This document shows, one piece after another, positions 1 through 8,393 of a DNA stretch of 64,000 nt (its first letter is position 1; each line of letters starts with the position of its first letter). This DNA comes from Microbulbifer bruguierae (lineage in GTDB: Bacteria > Pseudomonadota > Gammaproteobacteria > Pseudomonadales > Cellvibrionaceae). Made by a program: the position numbers and the translations under genes. The notes below the pieces were generated by a model. The model saw only the letters and a list, made by a program, of their open reading frames with translations. It ran no database searches and had not been told where the DNA came from. The stretch lies in assembly GCF_029869925.1 (NCBI RefSeq), contig NZ_CP118605.1:3004001-3068000 (forward strand). Direction: 5' to 3'.

Positions 1-349
1 CCTCGCTGTAAGCCACGGCCATTTCCGGGTTGTCTGCCTGCAACTGCTCCAGGCGTTCCATTTCCAGATCTGCCAGGCGCAATTGGATCTGGCGGCGGGT
101 TTTCGGGTCGCGATTTGCGGTGAGAGCCTTTTGGTAGCTGTCTATCAATACCGGCAGTGCCACCTTTGGCACTTCCAGGGCCGGCTCTTGTGGCAGGGTG
201 ACCGCAGGCAGTGCCGCCAAAGTGGTACCTGGATCAAACTGGCTGGCGCAGCCGGCGAGAACCGCGTTGACGCAGAGAGTGAGCGCGAGGATTTTTTTGT
301 GCGATGACGGCCGCGCTTGTGCCGGGCGACGGGAAATAACTGGTTTCAC
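1..349 (-). CDS. Lipoprotein, C-terminal part outside window
   Basis: The minus strand stays open from a GTG at 347-349 to the window edge (116 codons seen), so the C-terminus is missing. After a basic N-terminus comes a hydrophobic stretch ending in a lipobox (V-L-A-G-C, Cys near residue 34). The visible mature part is Pro/Ala-rich, then helical and charged (RRQIQLRLADLEMERLEQ), as in TPR-type scaffolds. The GTG overlaps the TGA of the upstream TPR gene (bases GTGA), which implies translational coupling. Homologues in such loci are often long TPR lipoproteins, but this is inference. No function can be assigned. Confidence 0.7.
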   Translation of the reverse strand, partial: MKPVISRRPAQARPSSHKKILALTLCVNAVLAGCASQFDPGTTLAALPAVTLPQEPALEVPKVALPVLIDSYQKALTANRDPKTRRQIQLRLADLEMERLEQLQADNPEMAVAYSE

Positions 350-2343
350 GATTCCGTCTCCGGCCGAATATCTCCCTCACGCTCCGCCGCTGGCGGGGAG
401 TATTTGTCCTGCAGGGCCGAGTCCTGAATACGCGCGATGGCCAGGCGGGTATGGGCCATATACTGCTCTACCCGTTGTTGCGCGGTTTCCAGCGCCTGCT
501 GAATATCCTTGCGAATCTGCGCCTCGATTGCGGCGCTGGCGAGGTCGATGGCCTGGCGCTGTGTGTTCAGGCGCAGAGCGGCGTCCTCCACGCTGCCGGC
601 GAGCAGGTTCAGCTGCGGCGCCTCGGCCGCGATGCGTGCGACCCGGCGCTGGCGGCGCGCGGCTTCGTCGAGCTCCTGCTCCAGCGCGGCAATAGCCTTG
701 CGTTTCTGCCAAAGGTTGTCGTGGTACTGCTCCGACGCCTGCCACAACAATAGTCCGCGTGCGCGTGCCAGGGTCTGCTGCTGGTAGCGGCTGGTTTTGC
801 CGGCCTGACTAAGGCGCTGGTAGCGGGTTTCCGCTTCTCGCAGCATTGCCTGGTATTCCGCACTGGTGCCGCCGGCGTCGCCGAGCATGGCGAGCCCGTC
901 TTTGTCGGCCTCAATGCGCTGCAGGGATGCCCGCAGCGTTGCCAGCTGCTGTTCGGCGATCTGAACCTGCTGGTCGTACTGGGCGCTATCGTATTGCTGG
1001 ACGATGGCAGCGCGGCGCTGTTCACGCTCGTCGATCAGATTGTGAAATTCCGGCAAACGCTGTTGCCAGCGTGCCAGTACGCGGTTGAGTTGACGCAGGT
1101 CGCGCAGCTCCGAGAGCTGCAGTTGCAGGCGGTCACTTTGCATCATCTGCAGCAGGTATTGCTGATTCGTGCGGATCAGCGCTGGCACGGTTGTGTCTTC
1201 CAGCCAGCCGTAGCGCTGCAGGTTGATGTCCCCGGCCTCGTCGACTTCCGCAAACTGCAGCTGCGCTGCAGCACTGTGCAGATCATGCAGTTCGCTCAGG
1301 GTGTGCTGGTATTGCTGTTCCGCGTGTTGGTAGGCCTGCAGTGCCAGCCGTGGTCGCGCGAGCTGTTCGTAGTTGTAAGGCAGTGCTAGCAGTGCTTCCT
1401 GCACCTGCGGCGACAGTGGATTGCGCCGGGTCAGGTAGCCGAGTGCATCCACCGCCTGTTGATGGGCGCCGCTGTTGGCTGCGGCCCAGCCCAGGCCCAG
1501 TAAGGCGTCGCCAGACCAGGGTCTGTTTAGACGCACACTGCGGAATTCCTCCGCCGCTGCGGAATACTCTCCGCCCAGCGCGAGAGCGTAGCCGGCGCCG
1601 ATGCGGGCCTTGTCCCGCAGGATACGCAGCTCTTCCTCCACCTCTGCGGCTTGATTTACTCGCTGCGCGGCGAGCTGCAGTACCGCATTTTCTGCGAGTT
1701 CTGCAGCGCGGCGGTATTGCGCGGCGGCGGCAGGTAGCTGCTGTTGCCGCGCAAGGGCCGCGGCGAGGTTGCTGTGCCCTAACACCCGCTCTGGTGCGGG
1801 CAGGTCTGCCAGTGCCAGCAGGTGTTGTGCCTGATTCAGGTCGCCGCTGTGGATGGCCAGGTTGAGGGTCAGACCGGACTGGTGCATGGCTCCGGACTTT
1901 TCCAGCTGCACCGCCGCTATGTCCCAGTTCTGGTGGCGATAGTTGAGCTCTGCCAGTTTCAGCCAAGCGATTTCGCGAAAGTGAGCAATACGCTGCTGGT
2001 CGTCGCTATCCGCGGATTTTTGCAGTTGTTTTTCAAATAGATCCGCCGCCTGGCGCTCCAGGCCGAAGGCGAGGCTGATTCCGCCGCGAATCAGATCCGC
2101 GTTGTCGGCGTGATGGGCAATGCCGCCGCGCAGATCCGAAACCATCAGGGTGCTCAGGGCGTCGAAGGTATTGCCCTGGAAATAGTGATACAGCGCCGCA
2201 CCGTAGCGCATGTCCTGGGCCTGCTGGAATTTTTCATTACCAGCGCCGGCAGTGGCGCCCGAGCACAGCGGTGTAAAGGCGATGAAGGGGAGTACCCAAA
2301 ATGGAGCCAGGAAATTTCTTTTGCGTGCAGCGGATAACGGCAT
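346..2343 (-). CDS. Exported tetratricopeptide/coiled-coil protein
   Basis: About 665 residues from the ATG at 2341-2343, chosen because it gives a clean signal peptide (basic start, hydrophobic core FLAPFWVLPFIAFTPL); a longer in-frame start would overlap the upstream gene. The first half reads as repeated helical pairs typical of TPRs (GAALYHYFQGNTFDALSTL, ALLGLGWAAANSGAHQQAV). The second half is long, charged and Gln/Arg-rich, likely coiled coil. Probably a periplasmic or outer-membrane-associated scaffold. It starts 13 bases after the previous gene's stop and is coupled to the lipoprotein gene that follows. The specific role is unknown. Confidence 0.75.
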   Translation of the reverse strand: MPLSAARKRNFLAPFWVLPFIAFTPLCSGATAGAGNEKFQQAQDMRYGAALYHYFQGNTFDALSTLMVSDLRGGIAHHADNADLIRGGISLAFGLERQAADLFEKQLQKSADSDDQQRIAHFREIAWLKLAELNYRHQNWDIAAVQLEKSGAMHQSGLTLNLAIHSGDLNQAQHLLALADLPAPERVLGHSNLAAALARQQQLPAAAAQYRRAAELAENAVLQLAAQRVNQAAEVEEELRILRDKARIGAGYALALGGEYSAAAEEFRSVRLNRPWSGDALLGLGWAAANSGAHQQAVDALGYLTRRNPLSPQVQEALLALPYNYEQLARPRLALQAYQHAEQQYQHTLSELHDLHSAAAQLQFAEVDEAGDINLQRYGWLEDTTVPALIRTNQQYLLQMMQSDRLQLQLSELRDLRQLNRVLARWQQRLPEFHNLIDEREQRRAAIVQQYDSAQYDQQVQIAEQQLATLRASLQRIEADKDGLAMLGDAGGTSAEYQAMLREAETRYQRLSQAGKTSRYQQQTLARARGLLLWQASEQYHDNLWQKRKAIAALEQELDEAARRQRRVARIAAEAPQLNLLAGSVEDAALRLNTQRQAIDLASAAIEAQIRKDIQQALETAQQRVEQYMAHTRLAIARIQDSALQDKYSPPAAEREGDIRPETES

Positions 2344-2356
2344 GGGTACGAACAAC

Positions 2357-2911
2357 TCAGGGCGCGGGCCATTGCACGACGGTAAATTCCGGCTGCTGCT
2401 TGCCGGCAACATCGGCAATACGCAGTTCGATCACCGCGGGTTCGTCAGTTTTTTTCAGGTCCAGGGTGGCGGCGCGCTTGAATTCGCGCTGTTCGGGGCC
2501 GGTGCCGGTGAAGAAGGCGGTAATGGTGTGCTCGCCGGATTTCAGGTTGCCTTTGAACAGTGGCTGTATGCCGCCGCGGAACAGGGCATTTTTCTGGTGT
2601 TCGGTGTAGAGGTGGGTTTCCACCAGCTTGTTGTCGATATGCAGTTTGACCGAGTCCAGATCAAAAAAGTGGCCCACATCCATGGAGACATAGACTGCAA
2701 CCTGACTCTGGGCCGGGAACAGCAGATCTTCCTCCAGTACCAGCAGATCGCGGTTCAGTTTCAATACATCCCGCTTCAGGTCCTCCAGATCGCCGCCGGG
2801 GAAGTCACCGCTCTGCGCGGCCGCAGTGCCTGCAACAGTACCCGCAGCAATACCCGTAACAGTGAGAGCGAGTGCGGCGAGAATTGAGCTGAGGTGGCGC
2901 GGGGAGAACAT
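2357..2911 (-). CDS. Hypothetical periplasmic protein, beta-rich
   Basis: 184 residues with a clear signal peptide (about residues 1-32, ending AAAQ). A short helical segment (LEDLKRDVLKLNRDLLVLEEDLLFP, residues about 42-66) is followed by a beta-rich part with the pattern VAVYVSMDV, VKLHIDNK, HTITAFFTG, as in small Ig-like or carbohydrate-binding folds. It is first in the minus-strand operon with the TPR protein and the lipoprotein, so the three probably work together at the envelope. I do not recognise the family with certainty. Confidence 0.7.
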   Translation of the reverse strand: MFSPRHLSSILAALALTVTGIAAGTVAGTAAAQSGDFPGGDLEDLKRDVLKLNRDLLVLEEDLLFPAQSQVAVYVSMDVGHFFDLDSVKLHIDNKLVETHLYTEHQKNALFRGGIQPLFKGNLKSGEHTITAFFTGTGPEQREFKRAATLDLKKTDEPAVIELRIADVAGKQQPEFTVVQWPAP

Positions 2912-2991
2912 AGCGAAGCCTGATCGTTAACGATTACTGAGTCCGGTGATTATGTCAGGGCAACACGTTTCCGGTGTGACCCAGTTGGCAA

Positions 2992-3996
2992 TTACTGGTG
3001 CAATCCTTTGGTAAAAAACATCCGGTGGTTGCTGTCAATGACGATTGCTTCGAAGCCTACCAGATTTTCAATCAGTGCCATGCCTTCCTGTTTTCCGAGT
3101 ACGAACACACTGGTAGACAGCGGGTCGGTATCGAAGCCTGCGGGGCCGATGACACTGACACTGATCAGTTTGTCGCTGTCGGCGGTATCGTCACTATTGT
3201 CGGTCTCCGCGGGCTTGCCGGTGGCCGGGTTGAAAATATGGTGCACCCGGTGGTCTTCATCGTCGATAAAAAAGCGCTCGTAATCCCCGGATGTGGAGAT
3301 CGCGGTATTTTCCAGCGGGATCACCGCCGCGTTCTTGCTTTTGTCCCGCGGGTGGCGGATGCCGATCAGCCAGGGCTTGCCGCGTTTGTCGCCCAGTAGC
3401 CGCGCATCACCGCCGGCGCTGACACTGGCATTCTGCACACCATGTTCTTGCAGAATTGCGACAGCGCGGTCCACCGCATACCCCTTGGCAATACCGCCCA
3501 GGTCAATTTTGGTGCGCGGGTCGCCAAATTCGAGGGTCAGGTTTTTGCGGTCAAGCTTGATAAGCCGGTAATTCACCGCCGGCAACAAAGTGTCGGTGGT
3601 TTTCTGGTCTGCCTGTCTACCCGTGCGGAAATTGTACAGGCTGCCCAGGGTGGCAAAGGTGATATCGAAGGCGCCGCCGGTTTTTTCGCTGTACCACAGG
3701 GATTTGTCCAGGATCTCGGCCAGTTCCTCGGAAATCGCTATTTCCTTCTGGCCTGCCTGCCGGTTTACCTGCGTGAGTTCACTGTTTTTCTTGTACGGAG
3801 AAAGCTGCGCGTCGATGCGGCGGAATTCATCCATTACCGCTCGGTTAATGACCTGCGCTTTTTCGGCATCCTCGTACCAGAATTGCAGGTGTACCTCGGT
3901 ACCCATAATGGCCTGCTTGTCGTAGTGCCACTCCGCACTGGCACCCGTGGCGCAAAGCAGGGTGGAGAGGAATAAAATCCGGCGAATCAGGTACAT
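2992..3996 (-). CDS. apbE: FAD:protein FMN transferase (ApbE family)
   Basis: About 334 residues from the ATG at 3994-3996, which begins a signal peptide (YLIRRILFLSTLLCATGASA). ApbE hallmarks are all present: MGTEVHLQFW near the mature N-terminus, GGAFDITF, the IDLGGIAKGYAVD loop, SAGGDAR, the STSGDYERFF region and the Mg-binding DTDPLSTSVFVLG segment. The family moves FMN from FAD onto a Thr of exported acceptor proteins in the periplasm. No acceptor with an obvious flavinylation motif was recognised nearby. Together with the TlpA, DUF4266 and DUF3570 genes at 14.1-16.0 kb it suggests a flavin-linked envelope redox pathway. Confidence 0.92.
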   Translation of the reverse strand: MYLIRRILFLSTLLCATGASAEWHYDKQAIMGTEVHLQFWYEDAEKAQVINRAVMDEFRRIDAQLSPYKKNSELTQVNRQAGQKEIAISEELAEILDKSLWYSEKTGGAFDITFATLGSLYNFRTGRQADQKTTDTLLPAVNYRLIKLDRKNLTLEFGDPRTKIDLGGIAKGYAVDRAVAILQEHGVQNASVSAGGDARLLGDKRGKPWLIGIRHPRDKSKNAAVIPLENTAISTSGDYERFFIDDEDHRVHHIFNPATGKPAETDNSDDTADSDKLISVSVIGPAGFDTDPLSTSVFVLGKQEGMALIENLVGFEAIVIDSNHRMFFTKGLHQ

Positions 3997-4027
3997 CGGC
4001 AAACGTTTTTTGTGTTGTCTTTTGTTG

Positions 4028-5599
4028 TTATCTGATGGGCGCAAATGCGGTCAGACTGTCCATCAGGGTGCTATTGCCGAGACCGTGATTGGGGAACAGG
4101 CTGGCAAAGCGCCCCTGCTCTCCGTGCAGCGCCATATAGTTCAGCACCACGGTCTGCACCAGCTGGTTCACATTGTTTGCCGCGGGGCTGCCCGCGGTTT
4201 CCACGTCGCCGGAGGGGCGCATATAGCCAAGCTGCTGGTGCCGCGCCTGCTCATCGGCAGTACCGCCCAGCAACTGCGGGCGTCCTGCGGGATTGTAAAC
4301 CAGGAAGTAGGAGGCAGCAGTCTGCTGGTTGTCTCCGGTCCACACGCCTTTGCCGCGCCCTTCTGCGGAGTCGTCGATCATGCCATTACTGAACACCGAA
4401 CCATCGCTGAATACATAGATCATCAGCGGTTGCCCTATCTTAGCTGCGTATTCCAGGCAGGCGCCGATACAGCGCCCGGCGCGCAGGTCGCGGATCTCGC
4501 CGGTGGCGCGGTCGCCGGTGTGGTAGTCGTATCCACCCATGGTGATGGTGCCGGCACCGGCATAACCATTGATCACCAGTTTCATGGTGGAGGCGGTCTT
4601 CTGGAATTCGCGATCGCCAAAAAATTCTTCCGACGAGAACACGCCGGCGGGGCCCACAATGTCCGGGTCCAGCGCCGGATCCAGGGCGCTGGGGTTGCCA
4701 AAGCGGTCGGCGAGGTCGGCGCTTTTCATGTAGCCGCACTTCACCAGATCCTTGATCACCGCGTCGTTACTGATGCTGGTGTTGACCTTGCCGAGCTTGG
4801 CATTGGAAATACGGTACATGGACTCCATTACCGCGACGGTATCGCTCTGGTCCAGCAGGCCCACCAGGTCGCCCACGTCGACCAGGCCGGTGACATCCGA
4901 CGGGCGGTCGATTTTGGTCGGGCGTACCTCCGGATTGATAAGGTCCATGGGTGCCATGGAGTTGCCACCGGATTCGCTGGTCTGGGAACCGATCAGAGCG
5001 AGCAGCGAGCCGTTGGCACCGGCGCGGTTGATACCGTACATGGGGTTGTGCGGATTGTTGCCGGTGTCGTTCTCGGAGCGCGCTGGAATCACGGCACCAT
5101 TGATGGCGCCGGCGGTACCCGGTGCGAGTTTCTCCAGAATGCCGCGCAGCATCTGGCTGTCACTGTGGAAGGCGAGGCCGAGATCGGTGTTGATAAAGGA
5201 GTTGCCGGCGGCATCGGTGACCGAGGGTGCCATGTCACCGGGCAGGCCCTGTTTGTTATAGCCGGACGTACTGAGAAAATCGAGCTGCCCGCCCTGCTTG
5301 CCGACAAGCACGTTGGAGCCGGCGATGTTGGCTCCCCCGGCAAGGTCAAAACAGATAAACGGAATCTTGCCGGCGCCGTTGGCGCTGACCCCGCAAATGG
5401 TTCGCATGGATTCCAGGTCGGGAGACAGTGCGGCCTGGGCCATACGCGGATTGGCAAACAGGCTGAATACCGAGCCGCCCAGTACCGTAGCCATACCCGC
5501 GCGAAAACCCTGACCGAGAAAATCCCGTCGGCTTACCGGGCGGTGGTGGTCCGGGTGGCGCAGTGGCTGGTCCAGTTCGAAATGTTTTTTCTTGCTCAT
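4028..5599 (-). CDS. Tat-exported DUF1501-like protein
   Basis: 523 residues. A twin-arginine signal is visible (SRRDFLGQG, Arg24-Arg25, then a hydrophobic stretch ending AQA), so the protein is exported folded. The body resembles the DUF1501/sulfatase-like superfamily: FICFDLAGGANIAGSN after the signal, GGYDYHTGD in the middle, and LMIYVFSDGSV later. Such proteins are commonly encoded beside exported cytochrome or DUF1800-like proteins. It lies downstream of the LamG/cytochrome gene on the same strand, separated by 234 bases that contain a large stem-loop. Function is unproven; a periplasmic hydrolase- or metal-binding-type role is inferred. Confidence 0.72.
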   Translation of the reverse strand: MSKKKHFELDQPLRHPDHHRPVSRRDFLGQGFRAGMATVLGGSVFSLFANPRMAQAALSPDLESMRTICGVSANGAGKIPFICFDLAGGANIAGSNVLVGKQGGQLDFLSTSGYNKQGLPGDMAPSVTDAAGNSFINTDLGLAFHSDSQMLRGILEKLAPGTAGAINGAVIPARSENDTGNNPHNPMYGINRAGANGSLLALIGSQTSESGGNSMAPMDLINPEVRPTKIDRPSDVTGLVDVGDLVGLLDQSDTVAVMESMYRISNAKLGKVNTSISNDAVIKDLVKCGYMKSADLADRFGNPSALDPALDPDIVGPAGVFSSEEFFGDREFQKTASTMKLVINGYAGAGTITMGGYDYHTGDRATGEIRDLRAGRCIGACLEYAAKIGQPLMIYVFSDGSVFSNGMIDDSAEGRGKGVWTGDNQQTAASYFLVYNPAGRPQLLGGTADEQARHQQLGYMRPSGDVETAGSPAANNVNQLVQTVVLNYMALHGEQGRFASLFPNHGLGNSTLMDSLTAFAPIR

Positions 5600-5718
5600 G
5601 GTATTTTCGTGCGCCCGCGGGTGCTCTGTTCTCGATTTGTGGCGGCCCCCGACATCAGGGCCTGCAATTCTCAGATTTTTACTTCGTCAGAAGTATTTAC
5701 TTCGCCGCCTTCGCACCA

Positions 5719-5787
5719 GGGGCCAGCGGGAAGATTCCGGCAAACGATTGCCGACAGGTTGTTTGCCGGAATCTTCCCGCTGGCCCC
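5719..5787. repeat. Perfect 27-bp inverted repeat (large stem-loop)
   Basis: Bases 5719-5745 are exactly complementary to 5761-5787, with a 15-base loop. The arm begins GGGGCCAGCGGG and ends CCGGCAAAC. There is no T-run on either side, so it is not a standard intrinsic terminator. It sits between two co-directional minus-strand genes and would form a very stable hairpin in their shared transcript. Confidence 0.9.
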
Positions 5788-5833
5788 GTCCCGCTTACGA
5801 AGTCATCCCTTTACAAAGCTCGATCCCAAAAAA

Positions 5834-8389
5834 TCAGTGAATCAAAATCATCGCACTGCCCATAGCCGCAGCGCAGGTGGCCTTGACCGTGGTGGCAGTG
5901 CGGTTGGCGCTACAGCTTCCACCGCAGGCAGTCATGGTTTCGATCAAACCGTTCAATTCCGCGCGCACCGCCGTTTCATCTGGTGCCGTGGCGAGCTGTG
6001 CAGTGTGACCACCCACGGCTTCAGGCCAGGTGATCGGGCGTCCAAGCAGCTTTTCCAGTAACGGAGCGATGATCTGGTTGCGCTTGTCATCGGAGTTGAA
6101 GGCCTCCGCAGCGCTGGCACTAAAGTCGAAGCCGGGGAAGTAGCTTGCGCGGGCGCTGCTGTCGTCCACCAGAGCGCTGCAGTATTTCACCGCCAGCTGG
6201 GTGATGCCCATCTGCTGTGCGGCGAGGAAACCGCGCACGTCAGACTCTACCGGCAGCTGTTGTTTGACCTTTTCCCAGGTTTCCATCACCGCCGGATGCG
6301 CACTGGAAATTCCGCTGGCGGCAGACAGCGCCGCGTTGATCTGCTCGAAACGGCGGATACCAATGCGCGGTTGCGGGGTGAGGTCTGCCGGGGAGGCTGG
6401 GGCCGCCGGGGTTGCTTCCACACGCACGAACTCTTCACTGCCGAGGCGCTCGAAGGTCAGGAAAAATTCATCGGCGGTAGGGCCTTTTTCCAGGGAAATG
6501 ATCGTGCCCAGCGGAGACAGTTTCTGGCCACTTTCCGGATCGTATTCACCAGCGCTGACGGTGGTATCGAGATTCGCCCAGGACTGGCCGACAACGGCTT
6601 CGCGACCGTTGATACCGATGCGCATACCCTGTATCGCGATGCCGTCGGGGGTGACGCCGCTTTCGAGGGTGATGAATTTCGGTTCGCTGAACAGATAGCC
6701 GTAATTGTCGTACTGCTGCACTTCGAACATCACGTAGCCCTGGGGTACGCCGGTCTGCTCTTCCACCTTGAACAGCAGCAGGTATTTCTCGCCGACCCCC
6801 GCCTCGTAGTTGGTGAAAATGTCTTCGGCACTGAGTGCGCGGGAGTGGATGGCGAGCAGGCGCACGGAGCCCTGCCAGACATTGTCACCGGACACTTCGC
6901 TGCCGAGCACCAGCGCAAAGGTATCGTCCCAGGTGGACAGCAGCCCTGTATCCACCGGATCTGCATCTCCGGTGTATTCGCCATTCACGTACAGACGGCG
7001 GCCGTTGATCGGATCGAAAGTGGCCACGACATGCTGCAGGGTTGCCTGTACCCGCTCGGCCATATCGTCGGTGATCAGCGCGGGCATACCGTCGGCATTG
7101 GTGCTGGCATCGTTGCGGTTCTGGAAGGTGTAGTTGTACATCGCCTGGCCGAGGGTGAAGTTGCGGATATCGTTGCCACCGGAGTAGCTGACAATTCGGG
7201 CCGGGCCTTCCTGTACCACATTGGCCGGCGCTACCCAGGCCTCAATGGTGTATTCACCGGTGCCACTCAAAGTGTCGTACAGCCGCTTGCTGGTGGCGGT
7301 TGCCGCCTGGGCCTTACCACCGTTCAGCTGGATGCCCCAGGACCCCAGCCACTCCACATCGTCGATAAGGGTCAGGTCGATGGCGGGATTGATACCGGAA
7401 GTGTCGTAGGCCGTGGTGCCGCTGCCGGATTTGAATTCGTACAGGGCGATGGCGTTGTTCTCGATACGCCCACCACCACTGGCAACGACGCCGTCGGTGA
7501 GGTACAGCGCTTTACTGATCACCCAGTTGGGGTCCACTTCGGTAACTTCGATGCCGTCGACAAAATTGCGAATCGCCGCCGCCATGATATCGGCGTCCTC
7601 GCTGCAGTTGCTCCAGCAGTTGTGGTAGTCAGCACCGAGACGCACGACAAAGCGGGAGTTTTCCGGGTTGTCGAGATCCATACGCGCCTTGGACGCTTCG
7701 TAGGCCTGATCGACATCGCTGCTGGCGAAATACGGTTGCTGCGCAGTGTCGGAGTCTTCGTTGTGGCAGTTTGCACAGTACTTGACCAGCACCGGATAAA
7801 CGGTGGTGGCGAAGCCGCCACTGGAGGCGGGGAAGCTTTTGCTCGCACCTACGTCGCGTTCGGGAGGCGGGGTGAGGGTGATGGTGCTGACCACACTGCC
7901 GGCTGCCGCCGCCCACTCCTCGATATAGTTGGTGATGATTTCCGCACAGGCGTCGGCACTGGCGAGCCAGCAATTGTGGCCGCTGGCCACTTTGGTGACG
8001 AAGCGGGAGTCGGCGGGACTGCTCAGGTTGACCAGGTCGCGGCCTTCGCTGTGGGCGAGATTGATGTCGTCGCCGCGCACGAAACGCGGGCTCTGGTTGC
8101 CTTCGATATGACAGCTGCCACAGCGGTTTTCTGCGGCCAGGTTGTCCCAGATGTAGCGTTTGTAATTCTGGACGTCTTCATTTTCCGGCGCCGGCCCGGA
8201 ATAACTGGTATCGCCGGTATCCGGATTGGTGTTGGGCAATTCCTCGGTGGACTGACCGCTGCCGCCGCTGCATGCGGAGAGGAAAGCGGAGCCCAAAATT
8301 CCAGAAATCAGAACCAGTTTACGAAGCTCAACCTTCGCTTCACGTCGTCTGCGCTGATTCGGGTTCTGGAGTGCGGATGTGTTTTTCAT
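5834..8389 (-). CDS. Lipoprotein with two cytochrome c-like modules and a LamG domain
   Basis: About 851 residues from the ATG at 8387-8389, preceded by GGAATAA. The lipobox is FLSAC (Cys near 40). Two heme c attachment motifs are visible, CGSCH (about 90-94) and CANCH (about 205-209). Each is followed about 45 residues later by SRFV and then an HNCW motif with further cysteines (SADAC, SNCSED), so the cytochrome-like module is tandemly duplicated. Residues about 315-530 form a LamG/concanavalin-like domain (TIEAWVAPAN, RRLYVNGEYTGD). The C-terminus has a second Cys cluster (CGGSCS). It probably sits on the outer membrane or faces the periplasm. It is next in the operon after the CXXCH protein, separated by 4 bases. 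Confidence 0.8.
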   Translation of the reverse strand: MKNTSALQNPNQRRRREAKVELRKLVLISGILGSAFLSACSGGSGQSTEELPNTNPDTGDTSYSGPAPENEDVQNYKRYIWDNLAAENRCGSCHIEGNQSPRFVRGDDINLAHSEGRDLVNLSSPADSRFVTKVASGHNCWLASADACAEIITNYIEEWAAAAGSVVSTITLTPPPERDVGASKSFPASSGGFATTVYPVLVKYCANCHNEDSDTAQQPYFASSDVDQAYEASKARMDLDNPENSRFVVRLGADYHNCWSNCSEDADIMAAAIRNFVDGIEVTEVDPNWVISKALYLTDGVVASGGGRIENNAIALYEFKSGSGTTAYDTSGINPAIDLTLIDDVEWLGSWGIQLNGGKAQAATATSKRLYDTLSGTGEYTIEAWVAPANVVQEGPARIVSYSGGNDIRNFTLGQAMYNYTFQNRNDASTNADGMPALITDDMAERVQATLQHVVATFDPINGRRLYVNGEYTGDADPVDTGLLSTWDDTFALVLGSEVSGDNVWQGSVRLLAIHSRALSAEDIFTNYEAGVGEKYLLLFKVEEQTGVPQGYVMFEVQQYDNYGYLFSEPKFITLESGVTPDGIAIQGMRIGINGREAVVGQSWANLDTTVSAGEYDPESGQKLSPLGTIISLEKGPTADEFFLTFERLGSEEFVRVEATPAAPASPADLTPQPRIGIRRFEQINAALSAASGISSAHPAVMETWEKVKQQLPVESDVRGFLAAQQMGITQLAVKYCSALVDDSSARASYFPGFDFSASAAEAFNSDDKRNQIIAPLLEKLLGRPITWPEAVGGHTAQLATAPDETAVRAELNGLIETMTACGGSCSANRTATTVKATCAAAMGSAMILIH

Positions 8390-8393
8390 CTGT

